22,109 nucleotides of DNA, from positions 1 through 22,109 of the forward strand of contig DATCCR010000153.1 in NCBI GenBank assembly GCA_036511155.1, read 5' to 3'. A program made the position numbers and the translations under genes. The DNA is from Bog-756 sp036511155. GTDB lineage: Bacteria; Actinomycetota; Acidimicrobiia; Acidimicrobiales; RAAP-2. Shown here piece after piece: positions 14,945-21,405 of this stretch. The notes below the pieces were generated by a model. That model searched no databases. It saw nothing but the letters and a program-made list of their open reading frames with translations, and was not told the origin of the DNA. Numbering within the stretch: the first letter of the stretch is position 1; every line of letters starts with the position of its first letter.

Positions 14945-17245
14945 ATGGGGCAGGGAGCACGGGCAGGGGCCACGGGACCTGAGGCGCGCGGGCGCCGGCG
15001 GCGCGGCGCGTCCCGGGTGGTGCGGACACTGGCGGTGACCGCCCTGGCGGCGGCGGTGGCACCCGTACTCGCCTCGACAGCACCCGTCCGGGCCGGTGCC
15101 TCACCCGCCCCCCGGGTGCTCGGCATCTCGCTCGCCTGGCAGCAGATCCTCGCCGACGGTGGCAACCCGATCGCCGAGAGCTCGCCGACGGCCGCCACCC
15201 TCGACGGCGGCGGCAAGTCGGTGGTGGTCGGCGACCGGGCGGGCGGCGTCTACGCCTTCCACCTGTCCGACGGCTCCACCGTGCCCGGCTGGCCCGCTCA
15301 CCTCGGCGCACCCGTCGACTCGACGCCCGCCGCCAGCCCCGACGGTTCGGGTACCGACTACGTCTACGTGGGCACCGGCAACGCCGCCCAACCGACGATC
15401 GGTGGCTACGTGGGCATCACCAACACCGGTCAGCAGATCTGGTCGCGGCCGGCGGCCGACCCCAACGGGAACCACGGGGTCCAGGCGTCGCTGGCCGTCG
15501 GTTCGATGCAAGGCGTCCAGTCCGTGGTCGCCCCGTCGCTCGGCCAGGACGCCTACGCGCTGAACGCCGGGAACGGGGCGACGTTGCCTGGCTGGCCGTT
15601 CTTTACCGCCGACAGCGGTTTCTCCACGCCGTCGCTGGCCGATCTCTACGGCAACGGCGGCACCGAGATCGTCCAGGGCGGTGACTCCACCTTCGGCAAC
15701 GCCTACAACACGCAGTACTACAACGGCGGCCACATCCGGGTGCTCGGAACGGGTGGGAACCTGATCTGCTCACACGACACGGACCAGACGGTCGACTCGT
15801 CGCCGGCGGTGGGCAACTTCCTCGGCGGGAGCGCCCAGGGCATCGTCGTCGGGACCGGCACGTTCTACCCGCCTGGCGGCCCGCAGACGCCAGCTACGGA
15901 CACCAACAAGCTGATCGCCACCGACGCCCACTGCAACGTGGTGTGGCGGGTCGACCTGGGTGGCAGCACCCAGTCCAGTCCGGCCATCGGTGACGTGCTG
16001 GGCAACAACGTCGAACAGGTGGTCGAGGGCGTCGACACCGGGATCGGCCGCGGTGGCCTGGTGTGGGCCCTCAACGGCTCGAGCGGCGCCGCCCTGCCCG
16101 GCTGGCCAGTGGCCACTCCCGGCCGCATCATCGGCAGCGTCACCACCGCCGACCTGACCGGTGGCGGGTACAACGACGTGCTCGCTCCGACCACCTCGGG
16201 CCTGGTGATCATCGACGGCAAGACGGCCCAGATCGTGGCCACCCTCGGCTACGGCGCACTGGCGCTGCAGAACTCGGCGCTGGTCACCACCGATCCGAAC
16301 GGCACGATCGGCATCACCATCGCCGGGTACGGCGCAGGGAATGAGGGAGTCATCCAGCACTACGTGGTGGCGGGCTCGGCCGGGCGTTCGCTGGGCCTGC
16401 GCTCATGGCCCCAGTTCCACCAGAACGCGCAGCTGACCGGGTGGCTGAGCGCCGGGGCGCCGGGCCACCTCAACTCGCCCATCGTGGCCATGGCCGGCAC
16501 ACCGGACGGCAAGGGCTACTGGAACGTCGCCGCCGACGGCGGGATCTTCTCGTTCGGTGACGCCGGCTACCACGGTTCGATGGGCGGCCATGCGCTCGCC
16601 CGGTCCGTGGTCGGCATGGCTCCCACGCCCGACGGCAAGGGCTACTGGGAGGTGGCGTCCGACGGCGGGCTGTTCGCCTTCGGTGACGCCGGCTTCCACG
16701 GCTCGATGGGCGGCCAGTCGCTCGCCCGACCCGTGGTGGGGCTGGCCGTCACGCCGGACGGCGGCGGCTACTGGGAGGTGGCGTCCGACGGTGGCCTCTT
16801 CGCCTTCGGTGACGCCGGCTTCTACGGCTCGACCGGGGCGATCCACCTCAACCGGTCCATCGTGGCCATGTCCCCGACATCCAACGGCCAGGGCTACTGG
16901 TTGGTGGCCTCCGATGGCGGGATCTTCGCCTTCGGGAACGCCGGCTTCTACGGCTCCATGGGCGGTGTGCCCATCAACCAACCCATCGTGTCCATGTCGG
17001 CCAACGGGACGAAGGGCTACTGGCTGACGGCCTCGGACGGCGGGGTGTTCAGCTTCGGGACGGCACCGTTCTACGGCTCGACCGGCAGCATCTCTCTGGC
17101 CCTGCCCATCGTCGGGATGGCGTCCGCCCCCCGGGGAGGCGGCTACTGGATGGTGGCTGGCGACGGTGGACTGTTCGCCTTCGGGGCCGCCGGCTTCTAC
17201 GGTTCGATGCCCCAGGTGCTGGCCGCCCCGACCGGTGTCGACTGA
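14945..17245 (+). CDS. Secreted beta-propeller-like protein with six C-terminal GYW/DGG repeats
   Basis: A 766-residue predicted exported protein. An Arg-rich n-region (1-27), a hydrophobic core (28-46) and APVRA-G near 50 look like a signal peptide. Residues about 58-500 hold repeated blade-like segments (VYAFHLSDGSTVPGWP, YALNAGNGATLPGWPF, VWALNGSSGAALPGWP, each followed by STP/SSPAxxD... strands), as in PQQ/FG-GAP-type beta-propellers. Residues 509-766 are six tandem units of about 42 residues with consensus IVGMxxTPDGxGYWxVASDG, then GxFxFGDAGFYGSxG. The start ATG has GAGGG 6 nt upstream. No enzyme active site is recognised; a cell-surface binding role is a guess. The next gene carries the same repeat domain on a different head. 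Confidence 0.8.
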   Translation: MGQGARAGATGPEARGRRRRGASRVVRTLAVTALAAAVAPVLASTAPVRAGASPAPRVLGISLAWQQILADGGNPIAESSPTAATLDGGGKSVVVGDRAGGVYAFHLSDGSTVPGWPAHLGAPVDSTPAASPDGSGTDYVYVGTGNAAQPTIGGYVGITNTGQQIWSRPAADPNGNHGVQASLAVGSMQGVQSVVAPSLGQDAYALNAGNGATLPGWPFFTADSGFSTPSLADLYGNGGTEIVQGGDSTFGNAYNTQYYNGGHIRVLGTGGNLICSHDTDQTVDSSPAVGNFLGGSAQGIVVGTGTFYPPGGPQTPATDTNKLIATDAHCNVVWRVDLGGSTQSSPAIGDVLGNNVEQVVEGVDTGIGRGGLVWALNGSSGAALPGWPVATPGRIIGSVTTADLTGGGYNDVLAPTTSGLVIIDGKTAQIVATLGYGALALQNSALVTTDPNGTIGITIAGYGAGNEGVIQHYVVAGSAGRSLGLRSWPQFHQNAQLTGWLSAGAPGHLNSPIVAMAGTPDGKGYWNVAADGGIFSFGDAGYHGSMGGHALARSVVGMAPTPDGKGYWEVASDGGLFAFGDAGFHGSMGGQSLARPVVGLAVTPDGGGYWEVASDGGLFAFGDAGFYGSTGAIHLNRSIVAMSPTSNGQGYWLVASDGGIFAFGNAGFYGSMGGVPINQPIVSMSANGTKGYWLTASDGGVFSFGTAPFYGSTGSISLALPIVGMASAPRGGGYWMVAGDGGLFAFGAAGFYGSMPQVLAAPTGVD
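16469..17221 (+). repeat. six tandem 126-nt coding repeats (GYW/DGG units), first array
   Basis: Six units of about 42 codons encode LNSPIVAM...GYWNVAADGG and related sequences. Units 2, 3 and 4 are nearly canonical; unit 5 is one residue shorter (SMSANGTKGYW), and the last lacks its end. The fixed period and the invariant GYW, DGG and FG residues suggest a repeated beta fold closing as a propeller or solenoid. Confidence 0.85.
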
Positions 17246-17252
17246 GTTGAGG

Positions 17253-17379
17253 GTCCGGCCCGGCCCGGCGTGGTCCGGATGGTCCGGCGTGGCCCGGCCC
17301 GGCCCGGCGTGGTCCGGCCCGGCCCGGCGTGGTCCGGATGGTCCGGCGTGGCCCGGCGTGGTCCGGCGTGGTCCGGATG
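17253..17379 (+). repeat. GC-rich tandem array of 9-, 10- and 20-nt units
   Basis: Starting 7 nt after the stop at 17245 the DNA is built almost wholly from units GTCCGGCGTG (10 nt), GTCCGGATG (9 nt) and GTCCGGCCCGGCCCGGCGTG (20 nt), about ten units in all, with a higher-order order 20-9-10 that occurs twice. It looks like a minisatellite made by slippage. Open frames through it have no other sign of coding. Confidence 0.85.
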
Positions 17380-17458
17380 ATCGGGCCGGGGTAGCCCGGA
17401 CGGGTCGGTAGGTAGGGGGAATCGCCGGGGGTGCCACCCGGGAGGGGGTCCGCGGTCG

Positions 17459-17464
17459 TATCGT
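17459..17464 (+). promoter_or_regulatory. -10 element TATCGT of a predicted leaderless transcript
   Basis: TATCGT is followed by 8 nt and then the GTG at 17473, the same arrangement seen before clpP at 7516. This supports GTG 17473 rather than the upstream GTG 17431 as the start of the SpoIID-repeat gene. No Shine-Dalgarno sequence precedes either codon. Confidence 0.45.
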
Positions 17465-17472
17465 GGGCCAAC

Positions 17473-19539
17473 GTGTCGGAACCGCGAAGCAGGGGCGCGC
17501 GCCCCGGATCGTCACCCTCGCAGGGACGCCGGAGCAGGCCGCGCCTCCGGTGGTCGACCCTGGTCGCCGTGGTGGCCGTCGTCCTGTCCGTCGCCGGCGT
17601 GGTCGCCGCCGCACCGCCGGCCGCCGCGTATCCCTCGGACTCGGTCAGCCTCACCGGCCACGGCTACGGCCACGGCCGGGGGATGGGCCAGTGGGGCGCC
17701 TTCGGCTACGCGTACACCGGGACGCCGTGGCAGGCCATCGTCACCCACTACTACGCAGGGGCCACGCCGACCCTGACCACTCCGGGACAGGAGGGGACCT
17801 TCGTGCGGGTAGCCCTGACGGAGAACAACGGGAACGACGTCATCGTCACGTCGGCCAGCGGGTTCACGGTGGCGGGACACCACCTCGGAGGTGGCCAGGC
17901 CGTGTGGATGCGGGCCAACGGCGCCGGGGGCTGGGACCTGTCCAGCGGGCCCTCGTGCGGAGGGCCGTGGGCCGGGCTCGTCGGAGGTGTGGCCAATCCG
18001 ACGGCCGTGCCCGACAACAACTCGGCGATCGGCGATGCCAACGCCGCCAACCTCGCGCTCCAGCTCTGCCAGGGCGGCGGCAACCTGTCCGTCCGTGGCT
18101 TCCTGGAGGCGACGTACAACAGCGGTGCCCAGGCCCGCACGGTCAACATCCTGCCGCTCGAGGACTACATCGTGGGTGTGGTGCCCAACGAGTCGCCGGC
18201 CTACTGGGGCACGCTGGGGGTCAACCCCGGACCGCAGGGCCGCCCGGGCGGATACCAGGAGCTTGAGGCCCAGGCGGTGGCCGCCCGCTCCTACGTCATG
18301 GCCGCCCTCGGCTCGTACGGGGGCTACGCCGACACCTGCGACCTGACGTGCCAGACGTACCGGGGCCTCAGGAACGAGAGCCCGCTCACCGACTCCGCCA
18401 CCCTCGACACGCTCGGGTACGTGATGGAGCAGGGTGCCCGGATCATGACCACCGAGTATTCGGCCTCGACGGGCGGGTACACGGCCCCGGGCACGTTTCC
18501 GGCCGTGCCCGACGCCGGTGACTCGATCTGCCCACCGGTCAACGGGGCCTGCAACGCCAATCACACGTGGAAGATCACGATCCCGGTCTCGTCCATCCAG
18601 TCCACCTGGCCCCAGCTCGGGACACTGCAGTCGATCGCCATCACGTCCCGCAACGGCTACGGCGACTGGGGCGGCCGTGTCCTGTCCATGACCCTGGTCG
18701 GGACGTCCCAGAACGTGGTCGTGACCGGCGACCAGTTCGCCGCCGCCTTCAACCTCCTGTCGGACTGGTTCACGCCCACCCACGCCCTGCCCTCCCCGGC
18801 GGTGGCCATCTCGGGCACGTTCGACAGCTTGGGCTACTGGATCAACGGCTCGGACGGGTCGGTGGTGGGCTTCGGGGACGCCGGGTTCTTCGGCTCGGCC
18901 GGCGGGCTGCCCCTGGCCGCCCCGGTGGTCGGGCTGGCGGTCACCCCGGACAACAAGGGCTACTGGGAGGTGGCCGCCGACGGCGGGATCTTCAACTACG
19001 GTGACGCCGCCTTCCACGGGTCCACCGGCGGCCTGCACCTCAACCGCCCGATCGTGGGCATGGCCCGCACGGCCAGCGGCAACGGGTACTGGCTGGTGGC
19101 CTCCGACGGCGGCATCTTCAGCTACGGCGACGCCACCTTCTACGGCTCGACGGGAGCCATGACCCTCAACCAGCCCATCGTGGGCATGTGCCGTACCCCG
19201 GACGGAGGGGGCTACTGGCTGGTGGCCTCCGACGGCGGCATCTTCAGCTACGGCGACGCCAGGTTCTACGGCTCCATGGGCGCCCACCGGCTCAACGCGC
19301 CGATCGTCGGGATGTCGTCGGTCTCCGGCGGGACCGGCTACCGGATGGTGGCCTCCGACGGAGGGATCTTCGCCTTCGGGACCGCCGGGTTCTTCGGCTC
19401 GGCCGGGAGCCTTTCGCTGGTGAAGCCCATCGTCGGCATGGCCAACACCAACGACAGCTTGGGCTACTGGCTGGTGGCCTCCGACGGCGGCATCTTCAGC
19501 TACGGCGACGGCAGGTTCTTCGGCTCGGGAGCCGGCTGA
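17473..19539 (+). CDS. Secreted SpoIID/LytB-domain protein with six C-terminal GYW/DGG repeats
   Basis: A 688-residue exported protein. A basic n-region, hydrophobic core (29-48) and AAPPAAA-YPSD give a signal peptide cut near 52. The SpoIID/LytB domain spans about 55-430: GHGYGHGRGMGQWGAFGYA (62-80), then LPLEDYIVGVVPNESP (227-242, with Glu240 at the position of the essential Glu of SpoIID), and EAQAVAARSYVMAA (265-278). SpoIID proteins cleave denuded glycan strands of peptidoglycan, so a wall-remodelling role is likely. In Bacillus SpoIID the GHG..GM.Q.GA motif lies near the C-terminus; here it is N-terminal. Residues 439-688 are six ~42-residue units shared with the upstream gene's product, probably a surface anchor or ligand-binding module. 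The start is chosen by the TATCGT element. Confidence 0.85.
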   Translation: MSEPRSRGARPGSSPSQGRRSRPRLRWSTLVAVVAVVLSVAGVVAAAPPAAAYPSDSVSLTGHGYGHGRGMGQWGAFGYAYTGTPWQAIVTHYYAGATPTLTTPGQEGTFVRVALTENNGNDVIVTSASGFTVAGHHLGGGQAVWMRANGAGGWDLSSGPSCGGPWAGLVGGVANPTAVPDNNSAIGDANAANLALQLCQGGGNLSVRGFLEATYNSGAQARTVNILPLEDYIVGVVPNESPAYWGTLGVNPGPQGRPGGYQELEAQAVAARSYVMAALGSYGGYADTCDLTCQTYRGLRNESPLTDSATLDTLGYVMEQGARIMTTEYSASTGGYTAPGTFPAVPDAGDSICPPVNGACNANHTWKITIPVSSIQSTWPQLGTLQSIAITSRNGYGDWGGRVLSMTLVGTSQNVVVTGDQFAAAFNLLSDWFTPTHALPSPAVAISGTFDSLGYWINGSDGSVVGFGDAGFFGSAGGLPLAAPVVGLAVTPDNKGYWEVAADGGIFNYGDAAFHGSTGGLHLNRPIVGMARTASGNGYWLVASDGGIFSYGDATFYGSTGAMTLNQPIVGMCRTPDGGGYWLVASDGGIFSYGDARFYGSMGAHRLNAPIVGMSSVSGGTGYRMVASDGGIFAFGTAGFFGSAGSLSLVKPIVGMANTNDSLGYWLVASDGGIFSYGDGRFFGSGAG
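18787..19536 (+). repeat. six tandem 126-nt coding repeats (GYW/DGG units), second array
   Basis: Unit 1 is divergent (SLGYWINGSDGSVVGFGDAG). Units 2-6 keep GYW/GYR, DGG and FGS. A 49-nt block is identical at 19087-19135 and 19213-19261, exactly 126 nt apart, and its first 46 nt recur at 19465-19510, exactly 252 nt further on. Such identity, including third positions, suggests recent unit duplication or gene conversion. Confidence 0.85.
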
Positions 19540-19596
19540 GCCTCGGGGCACGTGCACCGGCCGCGCCCTCGGTGGCAGGCCGCCCCGTCGACGGGT

Positions 19597-19621
19597 CCGC
19601 CGGTCAGGATGAGCCCGGCGG
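19597..19621. terminator. hairpin between convergent genes, possible terminator
   Basis: CCGCCGG (19597-19603) and CCGGCGG (19615-19621) can pair over an 11-nt loop in the 93-nt gap between the converging SpoIID-repeat and beta-helix genes. No T-tract follows on either strand, so intrinsic termination is only possible, not shown. The rest of the gap, including the palindrome CCCGTCGACGGG, has no other recognised element. Confidence 0.25.
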
Positions 19622-19632
19622 TGACGTCGTAC

Positions 19633-21033
19633 CTAGTTGACGATCCGGACCGAAGCGGCGTTGGCCACGGAGCCGAAGGCCGACTGGATCTGCGACGCCA
19701 CGAACACCAACTTGCCGCCGCTGTCCACCGACCACAGCGGCTCCTTGATCTTGTCGATGCCGGCCATCCGGTCGATGGTCACGCCGGTGAAGCGCAGGGA
19801 GCCGCCGTTCTGACGGATGCACGGCTGCGGGTCGATCCGCTTGCAGGTGAGGTGCCCACCGACGAACGAGATCGGGGCGTTGGAGTGGGGGCTGCCGAGT
19901 GACACGTGGTGGAAGCCGGTGCAGTTGGTGATGGTGATCGGTCCCGAGAAGAACTCGATGAGGTTGAAGCCCTTGTCGTCCGTGCAGTTCGAGATGGACA
20001 CGTTGTCGGAGCCGAGTCCCGGCAGGTCGGACTCGAAGTCGAAGCCGGAGTCGGCCGGGCTGACCACATGCACGTGGTCGAGCGAGGCTCCGGACACCTC
20101 GGCGAGGGTGACCCCCTGTCGCCCGGCATCGGTGGTGGTGAAGCCGTCGACCGTCAGCCCGGTGACCGGATGGTGATTGCCCACCAGCTCGAGGCCGTCA
20201 CCCCAGGTGTCCTTGGCCGTCACCCCGGTGATGGTCACGTCGGTGGTCGCCTCGAGCTTGACGCCGGCCTCGCCGACCATGCTCGAGTGGTAGACGCCGG
20301 TGGTGTTGGCACCGAGGACGGCCAGATCCGAGAGGGTGACATGGGAGGCGTCCTTCAAGAGGATGATCGGCTTCATGCCGTCGTAGCCCGGGCCGGTGGG
20401 CTTGACGGTGGTCGGATCGTAGAACGTACCGCCGATGATCGTGATCGCCTTGCGGAGCACGATCCCGCTCGGGACCTCGTAGCAGGCGGTGGTGGATGAC
20501 CGGAAGACCGACCCGGCGGGCAGCGAGTCGAGGTAGGTCTGGAGGCCGGGGGTGGCCGGCCGGCTGCACGTCTTGTCGAAGGTGGGGGCTGCCGGCGCAA
20601 CGGCCACCGGTGGCGCAGGTGCGACAGGTGGGACGGTGGTGGCCGGAGCCAGCGGGACCGTCGTCGTCGTGGTCGTCGGCTTCGGCGCCGTCGTCGTAGT
20701 CGTGGTCGTGGTCGGCGCCACGGTCGTGACGGTGGTCGAGGTGACCGTCGTCGGCGACGTGGTGACCGTGGTGGTCGCCGTGGTGACTGAGGTCGGCCTG
20801 GTGGTCGTCGTGACCGTGGTGGTCGGCGTGACCACGGTGGTGACGGTCGTGGTCGGCATGCCCGGGGCCACCCCGTGCGCCTGTCCGGTGAGCGCTCCGG
20901 CGGGGGTGCCCCCGCCGACGAACCCGGTGGAGGCCAGCATGGCCAGGGTGGCCACGGCGATCCCGATCCGCCGGGCGGTGCCCGAGCGCGTTCCTGCCGG
21001 GCGATTCCTGAGTACATCCTGCCCCTGATGCAT
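19633..21033 (-). CDS. Secreted Thr-rich protein with right-handed beta-helix-like domain, under a c-di-GMP riboswitch
   Basis: A 466-residue exported protein. Basic residues (RNRPAGTRSGTARR) and a hydrophobic core (24-42) form a signal peptide cut near GTPAGA-L. Residues 60-129 are a Thr/Val/Pro linker, likely extended and perhaps glycosylated. Residues about 155-466 show repeating short strands (KAITIIGGTF, SHVTLSDLAVLGANTTGVY, TDVTITGVTAKDTWGDGLEL, VSISNCTDDKGFNLIEFFSG, ITITNCTGF) typical of pectin-lyase-fold parallel beta-helices. Such folds occur in polysaccharide lyases, hydrolases and adhesins. No catalytic set could be assigned, so enzyme or adhesin remains open. ATG 21033 is chosen for the ribosome binding site AGGGG at 21036-21040; the longer frame to 21294 would run through the riboswitch. 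Its leader predicts control by cyclic di-GMP. Confidence 0.82.
   Translation of the reverse strand: MHQGQDVLRNRPAGTRSGTARRIGIAVATLAMLASTGFVGGGTPAGALTGQAHGVAPGMPTTTVTTVVTPTTTVTTTTRPTSVTTATTTVTTSPTTVTSTTVTTVAPTTTTTTTTAPKPTTTTTTVPLAPATTVPPVAPAPPVAVAPAAPTFDKTCSRPATPGLQTYLDSLPAGSVFRSSTTACYEVPSGIVLRKAITIIGGTFYDPTTVKPTGPGYDGMKPIILLKDASHVTLSDLAVLGANTTGVYHSSMVGEAGVKLEATTDVTITGVTAKDTWGDGLELVGNHHPVTGLTVDGFTTTDAGRQGVTLAEVSGASLDHVHVVSPADSGFDFESDLPGLGSDNVSISNCTDDKGFNLIEFFSGPITITNCTGFHHVSLGSPHSNAPISFVGGHLTCKRIDPQPCIRQNGGSLRFTGVTIDRMAGIDKIKEPLWSVDSGGKLVFVASQIQSAFGSVANAASVRIVN
20647..20853 (-). repeat. low-complexity Thr-codon tract
   Basis: The stretch encoding residues 61-129 of the beta-helix protein is mainly ACC/ACG and GTC/GTG codons, giving runs such as TTTTTTTT and TTTVTTVVTP. 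It is a linker between signal peptide and folded domain and a likely site of length variation. Confidence 0.8.
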
Positions 21034-21035
21034 CG

Positions 21036-21077
21036 CCCCTCCGTCTGCCCCTGGGGCCGGGGTGCAGGGGCAGACGG
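21036..21077 (-). promoter_or_regulatory. riboswitch expression platform: 12-bp hairpin abutting the ribosome binding site
   Basis: On the minus strand CCGTCTGCCCCT and AGGGGCAGACGG form a perfect 12-bp stem (21066-21077 with 21041-21052) over a 13-nt C-rich loop. The base immediately after the stem begins the ribosome binding site AGGGG (21036-21040), 2 nt before the ATG at 21033. The 5' arm contains GCCCCT, which can pair either with AGGGGC in the 3' arm or with AGGGGC spanning the ribosome binding site. No U-tract follows, so control is more likely at translation initiation than by termination. Which state c-di-GMP favours cannot be read by eye. Confidence 0.6.
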
Positions 21078-21091
21078 CGCGAGGGCGCCTG

Positions 21092-21165
21092 CTCTGGCAA
21101 CCCGGCTGACTCAGTGAGCCCCGTGGTTTTGCGTCCCCTCCTCGCGGAGGGTTTGCCTTTGTGTC
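21092..21165 (-). ncRNA. cyclic di-GMP-I riboswitch (GEMM-I aptamer)
   Basis: On the minus strand the core 21157-21096 matches the GEMM-I architecture in order. It opens with GGCAAACC. Then comes a hairpin CCCTCC-GCGA-GGAGGG closed by a GNRA tetraloop, the conserved GGACGCAAA joining segment (followed by ACC rather than the commoner GCC), CCACGGG with a short stem GGCTC-ACT-GAGTC, and finally AGCCGGGTTGCC. GGCAA and TTGCC close stem P1. In known members the tetraloop docks on the second helix and c-di-GMP binds at the three-way junction. The P3 helix is short compared with the Vibrio Vc2 example. It lies 63 nt upstream of the ATG of a secreted beta-helix protein, the usual setting for this riboswitch. 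Only the base change in GCAAAACC and the short P3 depart from the pattern. Confidence 0.92.
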
Positions 21166-21204
21166 CTGCAGGCTTCGCCACTTCCTCGCGAACCCGTCGT
21201 GTAC

Positions 21205-21233
21205 ATCGTACGCGCCGGGACCCAATAACACAA
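21205..21233 (-). promoter_or_regulatory. promoter of the riboswitch-controlled gene (-35 TTGTGT, -10 TACGAT)
   Basis: On the minus strand TTGTGT (21233-21228) and TACGAT (21210-21205) are separated by exactly 17 nt, the best spaced pair in the window. Transcription would start near 21198, about 33 nt before the aptamer, giving a leader of roughly 165 nt that contains the entire riboswitch and its platform. Confidence 0.6.
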
Positions 21234-21255
21234 TGGGTGACATAGAAGTCACCCA
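21234..21255. promoter_or_regulatory. 22-bp palindromic operator candidate abutting the -35
   Basis: TGGGTGAC and GTCACCCA form a perfect 8-bp inverted repeat with a 6-nt spacer, ending at the base next to the -35 of the promoter at 21205-21233. The centre lies about 46 bp upstream of the predicted start, a usual place for an activator that contacts RNA polymerase. The half-site GTGAC recalls CRP-family sites, but the GTGA-to-TCAC spacing is 8 rather than 6, so no regulator is named. The surrounding stretch is the most AT-rich intergenic DNA in the window. Confidence 0.5.
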
Positions 21256-21405
21256 AAGTGGTGATATCGGCCTCATGCCGCGATGGAGGACCACCGGAAG
21301 GAGCGACGGGGGATCAGGAGCGGTCGGTCGCCGGGCTCGGAGGCAAGCGCGCCAGTGCGCTGAAGTCGGGATGCGGATGCCGAGGGTGCGGGCGGCCCCT
21401 TGGTG
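21256..21405. other. intergenic stretch with no recognised gene
   Basis: Between the operator candidate and the FkbM-type stop codon nothing coding is convincing. A weak stem AGCGC/GCGCT near 21346-21361 follows the stop of the methyltransferase gene on the minus strand but has no T-tract. Together with the riboswitch leader, operator and promoter (21034-21255), it makes up the 372-nt gap between the two genes. Confidence 0.4.

Noticed and set aside
14793..15038. 81-codon open frame upstream of and overlapping the propeller-repeat gene
   Set aside because: No ribosome binding site, no recognisable protein features, and it overlaps the signal peptide coding region in another frame.
17253..17379. 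CRISPR array
   Set aside because: Units are 9-20 nt and directly abutting, with no spacers and no cas genes; it is a simple tandem array.
17512..19557. 681-codon minus-strand open frame opposite the SpoIID-repeat gene
   Set aside because: Its apparent internal repeats are the reverse of the coding repeats on the plus strand; no start signal or domain supports it.
21041..21077. Intrinsic terminator downstream of the aptamer
   Set aside because: The 12-bp stem is not followed by a U-rich run on the transcript and sits directly against the ribosome binding site, so translational control fits better.
21034..21294. N-terminal extension of the beta-helix protein
   Set aside because: It would translate through the promoter, aptamer and hairpin and would place 87 residues before the signal peptide.
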